Shown: positions 36,291 through 47,155, numbered from the stretch's first letter. The stretch: DNA of 64,000 bases from Echinostoma caproni (GCA_900618425.1 UZAN01039612.1:43424-107423); one strand, 5' to 3'. Made by a program: numbers and translations. Notes: generated by a model from the letters alone, not told the origin.

Positions 36291-36832
36291 ACCGTTATAA
36301 TATTGACTTCGAAAAACCTAATATTCTGAAACAATGTTTCAAGTCATATAGAGAACGTTTAATTACTGAATCATTGTTCATCAACAGTGATCCACATACC
36401 GTCAATCGATCGGACGGGACCCAATTATTCGTTCACTGACTTAATACCAGTTGCACAACTAACCGCACTCACACACACACCCTTGCTCACTAACAAACAA
36501 GATTAAATCTAGTAATACCACGAAACTGATCACAGACTAATCTCCCATCTTCTATGACATCATCCTTAGCTATTTGACTTCTTGCTTAATTCACAACTTC
36601 CATGATCTCATTTTCTACCACCCAACACACACACCAACTCAACTGTTCCTTCCTCTAGACCAATCAAAAGCAACTCCGATTGATACGGTTTCTTCCAGGA
36701 TTTTTGTTTACTGTTCGTTTGTCAATTGATTTGAAAGGGCCTTCCAAGAGGGTGAAAACGTCGTCAACCGAAAATTATTGTTTTTTGTTTTTCACTGGTT
36801 GTGGCTAATCTAAACATTCCTATTCGGATCTT
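35485..36832. repeat. near-perfect inverted repeat, arms about 530 bp, spacer 288 bp
   Basis: Left arm 35485-36012 and right arm 36301-36832 match base for base over long stretches, differing by a few single-base changes or indels (for example CTCGG/TTAGG beside IDFEK and one A in an A-run). Each arm encodes the same PLE C-terminus and 3' region. The spacer holds the unmatched 5' ends of both fragments. Confidence 0.9.
36200..36832 (+). mobile_element. Penelope-like element 3' end, plus copy of a head-to-head pair
   Basis: The plus strand reads SERGLFVARIATRILNRYNI, then DFEKPNILKQCFKSYRER, LITESLFINSDPH and VNRSDGTQLFVH with a stop at about 36437, then 3' untranslated sequence to 36832. From 36301 on it is the reverse complement of 35485-36012 with almost no differences. 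The upstream 100 bp differs from the minus copy, so the two fragments were broken at different points. Near 36731-36765 a GTGAAAACGTCGTC segment resembles a decayed hammerhead. Confidence 0.75.
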
Positions 36833-37740
36833 ATTAATAACTTGGGATTCATATTTGCGGATAGAGCCTCCACTTTGTGACAACCATGGGAGTGAATAAC
36901 CTCAAGGTAAGCATTGCAAAGTTTGTGTGCCTTAGGTGCAAAACAAATATACCAAGTACTTTTCGTGGGATGATATGCTTGTTTGCGAAACTTCAGACTA
37001 TTTTTGGAACAACATCGAGGCACATACTAAACAGCGCCAAAATCATTGAACCTCATCAAACGGTGAACAAATGCAAACGTTTCTATCCAAATTGCACGCC
37101 TCGTTGATCATTGCGGTACAAAGTCATCGAAACTGGTGAAAACAGCGCAGGCAACAACAAATGTGAAAACTTTTGAAAACAACGTTACATGGAAAAAGGT
37201 GAAACCCAGACTTTCTAATCAGTGAAGGCAAATTTTCCAATAGATGAGTAAAACAAAGAACTGAAGTGTTTGTCGAGAATCGTGTTGAACTAAATAATTT
37301 ATTGGCCGTTTTGAATTGTTGATTTCCATAACTCACAAAGAACCTGAAACGGTGAAATTGGGCATTGACGATTTTGAGGGAGGTCTCATTCTACCGTTAT
37401 CGCCATAATGACGCAACCGGGTTGTGATTATACTCGATTGGTAATAAGATTCATGTAAATCGGATGGAGGATGTAGAAATGTAGTTTATCTCGTATTTGA
37501 GCGGCTCAATGAAAGGAACAATTGTCACATGCGAATAGGTCTTGAATCACTGCTGTCAAGGGTCAACTGAACATACACCCATATCGCTAACAGAATCTTT
37601 CCATAATAGAATGCATTTGATCATCATATTAAGTATAGTTTTGAAATACCCTTCATACGTAGATCCCGGACATAAAAGAACTTAGGAAATGAGTCAAGAA
37701 TGTAGTGTATTTCGTGGTATAAGTTTTTTATTACACACCT
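36833..37740. other. unassigned stretch
   Basis: No gene or repeat recognised. Overlapping frames at 36820-37107 and 37124-37336 are of chance length. Confidence 0.35.
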
Positions 37741-37744
37741 AGTT

Positions 37745-37965
37745 GTGATGAACTGCAGACGGGGTAAAGTCTATAGTCACGAGGACCTGCTATTCAGTGG
37801 TTGAAACCGGAACTTGAAGTGGCGAACCACATAAGGCCCCGATAGGTTAGGCGTGGTATTGAACCGGACGGCAGCAGAGCTGCCTACCACCAAAGTCGGG
37901 TGGCGGTGGCGGGACTCGAACCTGTAACGTGCGTGGCTGTTCTAGGTTAGTCGTATTATTCAACG
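37745..37965 (-). repeat. tRNA-derived SINE-like segment
   Basis: The minus strand has ACAGGTTCGAGTCCCGCC (37911-37928), a perfect box B, followed by a GC-rich body (GGTGGTAGGCAGCTC, CCGGTTCAATACC) down to about 37745. A box A candidate lies upstream near CCTAGAACAGCCACGC. The GC content contrasts with the neighbourhood. Confidence 0.5.
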
Positions 37966-38750
37966 AGAGAACAGCACAAGGCAATCAATCCAAACGTTTA
38001 AAGGACAATAATTAAAGAATATCTCGAAAACCACTCTACAATCATACACAAAATTCGCATCAGCAATACCAGAAGGAACTAAACGTTTCATGTGTGACTG
38101 AAGTTTGCGTATAAATTCTCACGTGAAGCATACACAGAACCGGTTTCATTGTATTCTGATCATCAGTTATTAACCATAGTACACCTGAGGTCATCGCCTT
38201 TATTATTCGTTCCGTCCACCTTCTATAAAGCGAACCGGGTAACATACATTAGCATTTTCGTCAATAAATTTTGCAGATAGTCAACTGTATTTCTTTTCGC
38301 TGGTAGCAGGCCCAGGAAGCTGTCTCACCTGCGTCAAAGACGAAATCTGAGAACAAAATGAATGAATAACTTTGATCAGCCTCCCGTTGTTAGCGGATTC
38401 TCAAAAAAATGATCACACATGCACAAACTTTCCTTGCGATGACTTCAGAGCTCTAAGGTTGAACGGTTCGACGAAGCTGCTTCATTTTTTAGCTCTGAAA
38501 AAACGAAAACTCAAGTTCAATGCTTTGAGGTTGTATGGCAGACTGTGTGAACTAAGAAATGTGCCTGAGAATTAAGCTTATATTAGTTATAACAGTATGG
38601 ACAGTCAATAATTCATGTCAGCCACCACGCTTTTAGCTAGAAATTGAAATGAAAAGGTCGAAATGGCTTTTTATTGCTTGTTCAACTTATAACGGGAGTT
38701 GTATGTTGACACAGTGTAACAGAATGCTAACTCATTTTAGAGTATTAAAC
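37966..38750. other. unassigned stretch
   Basis: No family recognised. The frame at 38372-38575 ends NALRLYGRLCELRNVPEN after an acceptor-like GATGACTTCAG; not supported enough to call an exon. Confidence 0.3.
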
Positions 38751-38754
38751 CTGG

Positions 38755-39018
38755 ATTAGCTTATTGGATTGTTCAGAAGAACCGGGCAGTGCTGTTACTT
38801 TTGGGTGTGGGTTCCACTCCTTCGGAGATCGTTAATTCCCCACTTGTTAAATGCATTCAAAGGCGATGAGAACGATTGTGATAACCGACAAAGACCATTG
38901 AATAGCTGTTTTGTTCTGATTGGGACTCGTCAGCAGTGCGTATTTGTTGTGTCCCTGTCAGGACTCGAACTATGAACCTTCGCGTTGGGACTTCAAACCT
39001 TTACCTCTAAGCTACACG
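38755..39018 (-). mobile_element. hammerhead SINE, near full unit (copy 4a, minus)
   Basis: This is the best-preserved copy. On the minus strand it has box A-like GTGTAGCTTAGAGG (39004-39017), box B-like TAGTTCGAGTCCTG (about 38959-38972), the hammerhead core (38895-38938), TATCACAATCG, the AATGCATTTAACAAGTGGGG segment, and the tail GAAGGAGTGGAACCC ... GAACAATCC ... AAGCTAATCC. The tRNA-like head plus ribozyme plus AT-rich tail gives a unit of roughly 260 bp. It faces copy 4b head-to-head. Confidence 0.75.
38895..38938 (-). ncRNA. hammerhead ribozyme-like motif
   Basis: Minus strand: stem I strand CACTG, CTGACGAG (38926-38933, consensus), stem II GTCC/GAAC (one mismatch), AAAAC instead of GAAAC, then AGCTATTC. 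One catalytic G is lost. Confidence 0.55.
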
Positions 39019-39290
39019 GTCTCTCAAGGAGTGAAACCCACACGCAGGACTATTGACAGTGTCCGGTGCCTCTGAACAATTGAATGAGCTAATCCAAATC
39101 TGATACTCTAAATTCGTAGAAAGCAATGAACGTCGACTGTGTATCTCAGGAGTAAGGGAATGAAGTTCCAACCCGGATGTTCGGAATCCGAGTCTTAACA
39201 GAGAAAAAAAGTACTCACTGCTGACGAGTCCCAAACAGGATAAAAACAGCTGTTTAGTGCTCTTTATCGGTTATTACAAACGTTTTCATC
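39019..39290 (+). mobile_element. hammerhead SINE tail joined to head and core (copy 4b, plus)
   Basis: 39019-39115 is a plus-oriented family tail (TCAAGGAGTGAAACCCAC, CCGGTGCCTCTGAACAATTG, GAGCTAATCCAAAT). It is followed directly by a plus-oriented unit: GAACGTCGACTGTG, box A-like TGTATCTCAGGAGTAAG, box B-like CGGAATCCGAGTC, the hammerhead core and GTGCTCTTTATCGGTTATTA. A tail followed by a head suggests a piece of a tandem dimer, as seen in Sm-alpha-type satellites. Confidence 0.7.
39216..39259 (+). ncRNA. hammerhead ribozyme-like motif
   Basis: Stem I CACTG (39216-39220) pairs with TAGTG (39255-39259). CTGACGA (39221-39227) is consensus. Stem II GTCC/GGAT has a CAAACA loop. The GAAA box is A-rich (AAAA). 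The palindromic stem III ACAGCTGT is intact and is followed by a GUU triplet. Architecture is complete; the lost G probably inactivates it. Confidence 0.6.
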
Positions 39291-39330
39291 GTGTTGTAAT
39301 GTTGGCTCGTTTTCCTTGATTCCATTGTAG

Positions 39331-39535
39331 GAGTTCTGTAACTAAAGTGAGGCGTAATAAACTTGAAAAAGTTTTCTTAAAAAAGGCTGTTCTATGTGAG
39401 ATTGATAGTTGCTTACGATCGGTAGAATGCGAAATGAAATATAACAGGAAGGATTATATCAAATTCAGTCAACCACATGCTGAATATCCTCATTACCACC
39501 TGGGCGATAATTTGCTCATTTTTCAATGCAACTAA
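39331..39535 (+). CDS. candidate terminal exon (hypothetical)
   Basis: An acceptor-like TTGATTCCATTGTAG is followed by one frame open for 67 codons (SSVTKVRRNKLEKVFLKKAV, VLCEIDSCLRSVECEMKY, NRKDYIKFSQPHAEYPHYHL) to TAA at 39533-39535. The composition is charged and cysteine-containing. The splice would be after codon position 1. No AATAAA was seen within the next 150 bases, which weakens a terminal-exon call. No family recognised. The hammerhead SINE pair immediately upstream would lie in its intron. Confidence 0.27.
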
Positions 39536-40920
39536 ATGCACCATATGTTCATACGAATTTAATTCACTAAGTAATGTCTTTATTGAGGAACAGATATAAG
39601 CTCCCTAAACCGGCATCTTATGGCCTTCTGTAACAATTCAAAAGCATTTTAAGTCGCGATTCGCGTCCTCTCGCCCCTATCTCTCACAAATAGAAATTTT
39701 GCAATTATTCCTCCAAAAAGTACTTCCATTTGATGCGAAAGAATATAACGTATTTAATATTTCGGAAGCTGAAATTTCATGCGGAGTATCTTACTGGTTA
39801 TGGGTAGTTGGATAAGTGGTCAGTACTGTTTATTGTTGAACGTTCTGGGTTCCGAATACGCACCTATCATTTTCTGTGGCATGGAGCTGCCAGTGATGTT
39901 TTATAACAATCATTTTTCGTGATGTATTTCTTGCCTGACATCATAAATGGGCATGAATACCGCCGGTAATAAGTATGGATTACCGGGTACAATTTAAATT
40001 ATGGAGACCAAATCAAATGTTCAAAAATCCCATAAACTGCTGAGATGTGATCATTGTTTATGAATGCTTGTATTTGTCAGGTGAGTTTAAAACAGAAAAT
40101 TCATCTGAAGGGTCTTCATTTCTGTTTTGATGGCTTCCTGTACGGGATTTTTCAATTGTTCTGGTTTGAGGTTTTCTGATTAACTAGGTGTTTAACCAAA
40201 TTAGAGATCACCTGTGCAGGGCACAAAAACGAATCATAAAATAGTATGATCATCTGAGCAATTTATCAGCATAACCAAACCATTAAAATTGTCAATGCAA
40301 ATGCGTTTGTGAACCTTGTTATTTTAAAAACTGTTACAATCTGTCTATATTCGAGACTAACCATAATAGATTAAACAGCAGCTTAAAACGGCAGTTTGAT
40401 TTCAAAGCCAATGATTGCTCTGCCTGATGGAGTATATTTGTCATGAATGTAAGTTCAACTTTCGAGCCGAACTCTTTGTGCTACCCAAGCAGTAATGATG
40501 AATGTTTTTAAGCGTATCCAACAAAGGCATTCATACAAATCTCATTCAATTCTTACTCTGTGAGCTTGCGTTAAACCTGAGAGTGGATTCGACCTTCGCA
40601 GGGAACCGATGATCGATTTTGATAGTAACGTATGCAAATTACAGAACAACTGTTGAGTGAATGTAGTGAAAGTAAAGAAAGATCAGGTAAATTTTCCATG
40701 TTATCAAAGATTATCTACTTACACAAACCTTGATTTTCTATATTGCTCACTTCAGCAATGATCTGCGGGTAGGAAACGTTTGCATTACTACTATAGACAA
40801 CACTCCAAACTCTGTATAATAATAAGGATGTTTCTGTGATTAAACCTAGCATCGCTTTTGTTAGCCTTTATTAACCGTCAAAAAATAATTAATGAAAAAT
40901 GATTATATTTTCTGTTTACA
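39536..40920. other. unassigned stretch with a tRNA-like segment
   Basis: At about 39808-39870 (plus) GTAGTTGGATAAGTGG (box A-like) and TGGGTTCCGAATACGC (box B-like) are spaced as in a tRNA-derived SINE; the body is not recognised. Nothing else is supported. The stretch ends in a TTTTCTGTTTACAG acceptor-like tract. Confidence 0.35.
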
Positions 40921-40921
40921 G

Positions 40922-41159
40922 CCAACCCGCCTACGCAAGAACCAAAAACACCTCGATGAATAAGCAATTCGTGTTCCTCGTGAAAATGTGGTTATCCCTA
41001 GGAACGAAACAAAATGTAGCGCAAACGCTATATTTCGTTGCATCTGGATTTGGAATATATACATTATTTTCACTTTTGAGTAACTCAGCAGTAACCCAGC
41101 AGTGGCTATTTGATAAGCTTGGTCACATAGGAGCATTTCGCGAAATGTTAGAAAAGTGA
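40922..41159 (+). CDS. candidate terminal exon, small membrane protein (hypothetical)
   Basis: TATATTTTCTGTTTACAG (ending 40921) is a good acceptor. One frame is then open for 79 codons to TGA at 41157-41159, with AATAAA at about 41231. A methionine at 40978 would give a protein of about 60 residues (MNKQFVFLVKMWLSLG, then QTLYFVASGFGIYTLFSLLS as a likely membrane segment, then WLFDKLGHIGAFREMLEK). The same frame also has an ATG upstream at 40899, so splicing is not required. In trematodes such acceptors can also receive a spliced leader. I recognise no family. Still a chance-length frame, but acceptor, hydrophobic segment and polyA signal agree. Confidence 0.35.
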
Positions 41160-41230
41160 CCAGTCACAACCCGAGGCACTCACCCGACCATACTGAGGCT
41201 TTCTGAGGCACAACTCTGTACGCTTCCGAA

Positions 41231-41236
41231 ATAAAA
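41231..41236 (+). promoter_or_regulatory. polyadenylation signal AATAAA
   Basis: AATAAA about 72 bases after the stop of the preceding candidate exon, followed by AAAACG and later T-containing sequence. Confidence 0.3.
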
Positions 41237-41498
41237 ACGTTCTAAATCTGCAACTTACCCGCGGTTGCATTCAAAGAAGAATTGCTGTTATTTAAAAGTC
41301 TGTATGCATAACAATGCATTATGGGTTTCGCATTACAAATAGTGTACGGCTAGCAAGCAGAAAGACTGGCCAACAACTGTATTAGGAATGCTGCATTGAG
41401 ATCATGGATATAGATATCTAACTTTGACAGTAATCTTTTTCTTCTATAGAGTAATATAAGTCATTGGCACAGGTGTATGTTGTTCCTAGTCCATGGAA

Positions 41499-42212
41499 NN
41501 NNNNNNNNNNNNNNNNNNNNNNNNNNNNNNNNNNNNNNNNNNNNNNNNNNNNNNNNNNNNNNNNNNNNNNNNNNNNNNNNNNNNNNNNNNNNNNNNNNNN
41601 NNNNNNNNNNNNNNNNNNNNNNNNNNNNNNNNNNNNNNNNNNNNNNNNNNNNNNNNNNNNNNNNNNNNNNNNNNNNNNNNNNNNNNNNNNNNNNNNNNNN
41701 NNNNNNNNNNNNNNNNNNNNNNNNNNNNNNNNNNNNNNNNNNNNNNNNNNNNNNNNNNNNNNNNNNNNNNNNNNNNNNNNNNNNNNNNNNNNNNNNNNNN
41801 NNNNNNNNNNNNNNNNNNNNNNNNNNNNNNNNNNNNNNNNNNNNNNNNNNNNNNNNNNNNNNNNNNNNNNNNNNNNNNNNNNNNNNNNNNNNNNNNNNNN
41901 NNNNNNNNNNNNNNNNNNNNNNNNNNNNNNNNNNNNNNNNNNNNNNNNNNNNNNNNNNNNNNNNNNNNNNNNNNNNNNNNNNNNNNNNNNNNNNNNNNNN
42001 NNNNNNNNNNNNNNNNNNNNNNNNNNNNNNNNNNNNNNNNNNNNNNNNNNNNNNNNNNNNNNNNNNNNNNNNNNNNNNNNNNNNNNNNNNNNNNNNNNNN
42101 NNNNNNNNNNNNNNNNNNNNNNNNNNNNNNNNNNNNNNNNNNNNNNNNNNNNNNNNNNNNNNNNNNNNNNNNNNNNNNNNNNNNNNNNNNNNNNNNNNNN
42201 NNNNNNNNNNNN
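41499..42212. other. assembly gap (714 N)
   Basis: Undetermined bases. Open frames spanning it are artefacts. Other single undetermined sites are 970-972, 54012, 54361, 60184 and 60795. Confidence 1.
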
Positions 42213-45200
42213 CCGCAGAGATTATCCTTTAGTTGGATCTATACACAATTTTAACAGTTCAGCGGTAATCACAAACGATCTTATTCTCGCGAAAAATAAG
42301 GAGAACCTACGAACATCACTGGCGAAGTGAATAAAAAGCACGAGGAAGCATGTGTTTTGGGATTCATTGAGGGAAAACAACTCACAGTTGTGGATGAAAA
42401 GTTTACGAAAGCGAAATCAAATTTGCTCAGGTTGATAAAAGTATTTATAGGCGCACTGCGAATATACTTTGCATAAAACTACGAATAAGCAATGATGGCT
42501 GTTAAAAGTGATACTTCTATTCAAAAGCATTGGATCATGATCTCATGAGCAATGAGGAGACCGGGCAATGAATGAAAATGTTTGATTTCCAAATGGGCCA
42601 GACAAGGGAGAGAGAGAGAGACAGAAAAGGTATATTACAATGAATCGAATGACGCGCAATCATATTTTTCGAATGATAGTGATAGAAAAGGTCTTCTAAA
42701 CACTTTTCAAATATCAACTAGACACATTGCTTCCATATTGTGAAGCAAACATTGGCCTCGGTGGAATCCGCCCGTACTCGTACACGTTACCTATTAGGTT
42801 CTACAAATTCAGTGAATGGTCAAACTGAGAAGCGATCCGTTCTCCCGGTGTGCACCGTAAATAGAGTTTAGGTGTCCATTCCTGTGTGGGTGTGAACAGT
42901 AATGAGGGTATTAAACTGTTCGCATATTGTACAAAACATTTCAATGTGCTCGACAACCTAACATAAACCGGTTAAATTTAATTTTATCAGAGGTGTTTTA
43001 TTTTGTTTTTTTGTTTGTAAGAATTGACATTGTTTCTACTAACCACTCCATAATCTCCATTTCTTGTGTTTATCTCACTAGTTCAAATATATTTGGTACT
43101 GCAAAAGGTAAGCTCATAGAGTTGCAGCGCATCCTTTCAGGGTAGTCCAGGGCAGAATAACGTTGTTTATTTCCGCACTTCAAAATCTGAGCCACTTGTG
43201 CAATAAGAACGGCCCTGTTGAGAACATCGGTTCACCGTAAAATTATTCACAGCGGGTAATGCAAATGGTATTAGGAATCAAGACCCCCAGAAGTTAGTTC
43301 CAGAGGTATCAACCAGACTTCGAATTTTTTCATTTTTTCAGGGTTTTGAAGTGACCATCATGCACATAACTTACGGAATATTACTGGGTTGTCCAAACAC
43401 TCATATTCGGGTGAAAACTATGCGCAATCATAGAAACAACTATTGTTGCGTATACCAAAAGATTGAGAAAGTGCTGCTTAACAGGAGCATTTTCAGAACG
43501 CCACCGAAACGAAGCTACTAAACTGAAATCGATTTCCTCGGGGCGAACAAAACTCTTTGTTCCCATTTGCTTGGATCCAACGTTAGCACCTGTTTCTATG
43601 TTGCCTTCCACTTTAAGGCTGACTAAAGTTTGCGCATCAACAATACCCACATGTTGCTAGTCACTGCAGCATGATACCTTTAGTCACGTATTTTAAACTG
43701 AATAACAGTACCTCCGTTTTCTAAGAAAGTAAGCAAAAACTATGATCAAAGTGAAAGCTGCCCTGCCCGTTCACCTAGAACTGTCAGCTTTTAAGTTAGC
43801 ATCGACAACGTTTTACAGCTCACCCATGGCCTGGTGTATAGTCGTGATCCATAGGGGTCCATGGTGAATCAGTTTTCAAATCATTGTCTCAATAAAAGCA
43901 CGTTTTGAAGAATGTCTTCTGGCGCTTTGTAGCACTGCTTGTACTTTCATTTCATATATTCTGAAGAACAAGTTTTAACCTCTAGAACTGACCGTATTGG
44001 TAGAGTGTTACTTCATCTATGGACCAATCTACGTCTGTCTGACGGCACACGTTAAAAGTTTTCCACGTTGGACGTTTTGTAGAATTACTCTGTGGTAGGC
44101 TCTACCTTCCTTCACTCTCAGCAGGACCACGCCTAAAAAGCGGAGTATTTGATACCATTTTCGAATTTTCCTTAATTGTACATGTGCATCAATTTTTCAG
44201 GTAAATATATGAATGGATTTATTACCAGCGATAAGCATTTACCGCATCTTTCGGGGGTGGCGAGTTTGAGGCTACCTTATTGGACCTTCGGGAGACTTTT
44301 GGTAGGATCACGTCACCACCTAAAGAATCTTCTTGTTCTGTGTGTTATACTTCATCCTTTTGATTGCTCGTTTTCTTTAGAATTTTTGAGAACTGTTTTA
44401 TTGGACAGAATTATAGCAGTGAACTACATAGTTGCATAGTTAGAATGTACAAGGGGATAAGATCAACACGACAAATAAGTGCTGAACTTAAACAAAGAGT
44501 AAACTCTTTAGATGGTGAATATTTGGATTAGCCCATTCGGTTTTTCACAGGTAACCTCAGATCAGATTAATTGACTGCTTCACTCTAAATCGTACCAGAT
44601 CAGCATGCGTACCTAAAAGAAGAGCTGACGGTCTGCGCATAAATAATCCACACCAAGTTGCTCTCCACGGTGTTCTCTTTTTGAGGCTCCTTAGGTTACA
44701 AATCAGAACTCCAGAGAATACGTAACTCGTAAAGGACTACGGATTTATTCGAAGCATTAGAAACTGTTCATACAATGAGCACATTAAAACGAAGACGTTT
44801 TTAAAAAAATCATTTTAGGACTTGTCACACACATATGTTAGGTCAAACCGAATTATGACAATTAGACCCGGCATCAAAAGTTCCTGATCGATTGATTAAA
44901 GTGCAAGATCCCGGGGAATGTCGAAATAATTGTGGGACAACCGAGCTCTCGCACGGCTTTTCAAACCAAGGACTGAACGGTTTGAACTATTCCGGTTCCC
45001 ATTTGTTCCTTGAATCCATCACGAGAAATAGCCTTTCTACAAAGACAGGCAGCTGATCCACCTATCAAATGCAGGAGGTGATGCGGAAAATTTTGAGAGA
45101 CTTATTTGAAATCCGCAAAAGTATACATTACGGCATAGATGGTGTTGGTTATACTTTAACTCCACTGCAGACGGATAATCTTTACTACATAAATCCCCAA

Positions 45201-45475
45201 ATTTATGAAAACGCCACAAATACAGTCACATGAACTGGATTCAGAAATGAAAATAACGGTGAATAGCCTCGAGGGAAAACGAGTTGAACAGGCCTGTTAG
45301 AACCATTACCGACAGAAATGAACATCCCCGATCTTAGGACGATAGTCTGACTGAACCGCTGCATAGTTCGATCTCTGCTGTGGTTTGCAAGAGAATCCGA
45401 TTGAAAATATTTGCTTTTTGCACGATGTTTGCTTGAGATAGATAGTTGAATCGTTTTACTGGCTTTTAAAACAGG
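42213..45475. other. unassigned stretch
   Basis: A short GA run lies at 42608-42619. At 43080-43108 a short segment flanked by CTCACTAG and AAAAG|GTAAGC could be a tiny exon but has no other support. No repeat family recognised. Confidence 0.35.
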
Positions 45476-45479
45476 CGGT

Positions 45480-46142
45480 CTCATCGACTGATTACGGGGT
45501 GCTGCCCTAAATCTGGCTTCCATTATCAAACTACCTCTAATGATTTACCAGACCTCGTAGCTAACCGTCACAGTATTTCCAAAGCTGACTCTGTTAAATA
45601 CCTCGAATGTGTTGTATCCCTCAATCTCTCCTGGACCTTACATGTGGAGATCGTTTACAATAAGGTTCGAAAACTTTATTTTTATTCTTTCAGGCTTGGG
45701 AAGCGTGCTGTTCCCTTAAACGTAATTTTCAAATCCATGGTAGCGTGCATCCTTCCTCATTGGCTGTATGGTTCCCCTGTAATTTTTACCCGGACTAATA
45801 CAAAAAGATTTCTTTTTAAATTTCAGGTCCATAAAACTCCTACCGCGATGCACTGGCATAGCCAGAGATGTCCTGGTTGATTTTATTGTGTGCAAACATA
45901 TTGACGCATGTGAAAGAAGAGACGACGGAATGTTGAACAACGAAGATCCTTGTCAAACCCCCGTACCCGCTACCATTATAGACTCCTTCTCGCGCGCGCC
46001 GTCACATACAAAAACAACATCCTCCCTTTTCTTGTTCGCTTTCTATTACAGGTTTTGCTGAGCACCTCAAAAACTAGTTTACTTATTTTAATCAGTCACT
46101 ATCGTCCTCTGGCTTACGGTTTGCTGTCGTTTTTTGTTTAAC
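45480..46142 (+). mobile_element. CR1/Jockey-type LINE, 3' end of RT ORF
   Basis: The plus strand reads GFHYQTTSNDLPDLVANRHS, ADSVKYLECVVSLNLSWTLH, NKVRKLYFYSFRLGK and ILPHWLYGSPVIF. After frameshifts it continues RTRYHYRLLLARAVTYKNN, ILPFLVRFLLQ, and a stop at about 46140. The VKYLG-x-x-x-S-x-x-LSW-x-HV, R-LPHWLYGSP and KNS-x-LP-x-LAR blocks are the C-terminal end of the fluke CR1-type polymerase. The catalytic YADD region is not readable upstream. A truncated pseudogene of the same clade as 54.4-55.95 kb. Confidence 0.85.
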
Positions 46143-47053
46143 GTACTCACACTCCGATACCATCCCCCTTCCAAATTCCACTGTATTATCGTGAAAATGG
46201 CTGAAAGTTCACCCTGCGGTGCATAAAGTTTACTTTGTCTTGACTTAACCTGAAAAAAGCATTCTGAACGCGGACCCGATTCATCTACAATGAGCAATGT
46301 TCTGGGCAGACAGAACCAAAAGCGCTGTAGTCAGTGCAAGCGTCCAACAGACGGCAGTATTGCTTCAAATATAACTACGATTTTTATGGACAAACAACGA
46401 CGGGAGGAACAGTAACTAAAGGGAATAAAGTGAACTCGCAACACATTTTTGCAATGTTATCGAACGCAATGTGCGCACATGAATCCAAAAGTTGAAAGCA
46501 AAGGAACCAACCTTTCAATAAATGTATTACCGCGAAAAATGTGATATTGTTTTGCAGAAAAATTATAGTAATATCCGCAAGATATTACACATTTTGCTTT
46601 TTGAATTTTACAGACTATACGGTAAACAAGATACTGAACTTTGCATTCTGTTACTAACGTGTTTTTGTAATTTATCGGGATGTTTATCTGATACGTAGCT
46701 TGTACCATACAATAGCTATCTGTCTACTTCGCCGGGTATCAAATTGCATGTACACAAGACAGCGGCACAGACATTTAGCTGACAGCATAACATCCAGATA
46801 GGATTGTGCTCCTTAAGTGGAGATCGTGCTAACCAGCCCCCAGGTACAAGGTATTTTGACTTAATCACTCAAGCTCAAATGTGAATAAAGTGAAAGAAAA
46901 ACATACGAGGCGATACCATAGTAATGTGCATGTATCGGGGATACATAATGTCAACGTTTCTTCAGGAATTCGATATTTTTAGTTGTGTATCGATGCACAC
47001 TACATTTTGATTCTTCCCAAGATGTGTTTTAGAGAATATATGCTTTCTTGCAG
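46143..47053. other. unassigned stretch
   Basis: No recognised gene. It ends in TGCTTTCTTGCAG, a possible acceptor. Confidence 0.35.
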
Positions 47054-47155
47054 AGAACATGGACACAAAATGTGGATAAGCTTGGCGCCAGATTTTGCTA
47101 TCCAAAGTTGACTGGACACTTAGCAAAAACATGGAATATTGTATCTTCATTTCCG
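47054..47155 (+). CDS. candidate internal exon (hypothetical)
   Basis: Flanked by CTTTCTTGCAG and CCG|GTAGAT, open for exactly 34 codons in phase 0 (RTWTQNVDKLGARFCYPKLT and on). The next candidate exon starts 20 bases later in matching phase. No family recognised. The implied 20-nt intron is shorter than is usual even for flatworms, so a frameshifted pseudogene or chance is possible. Confidence 0.2.

Noticed and set aside
41464..42330. Open frames of about 250-290 codons spanning 41.5-42.3 kb
   Set aside because: They consist almost entirely of undetermined bases in the assembly gap.
43080..43108. Micro-exon between CTCACTAG and GTAAGC
   Set aside because: About 28 bases with no neighbouring exon in phase; splice-like signals this short are common by chance.
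45203..45529. 108-codon minus-strand frame
   Set aside because: It overlaps the start of a plus-strand CR1 fragment; no motif of its own.
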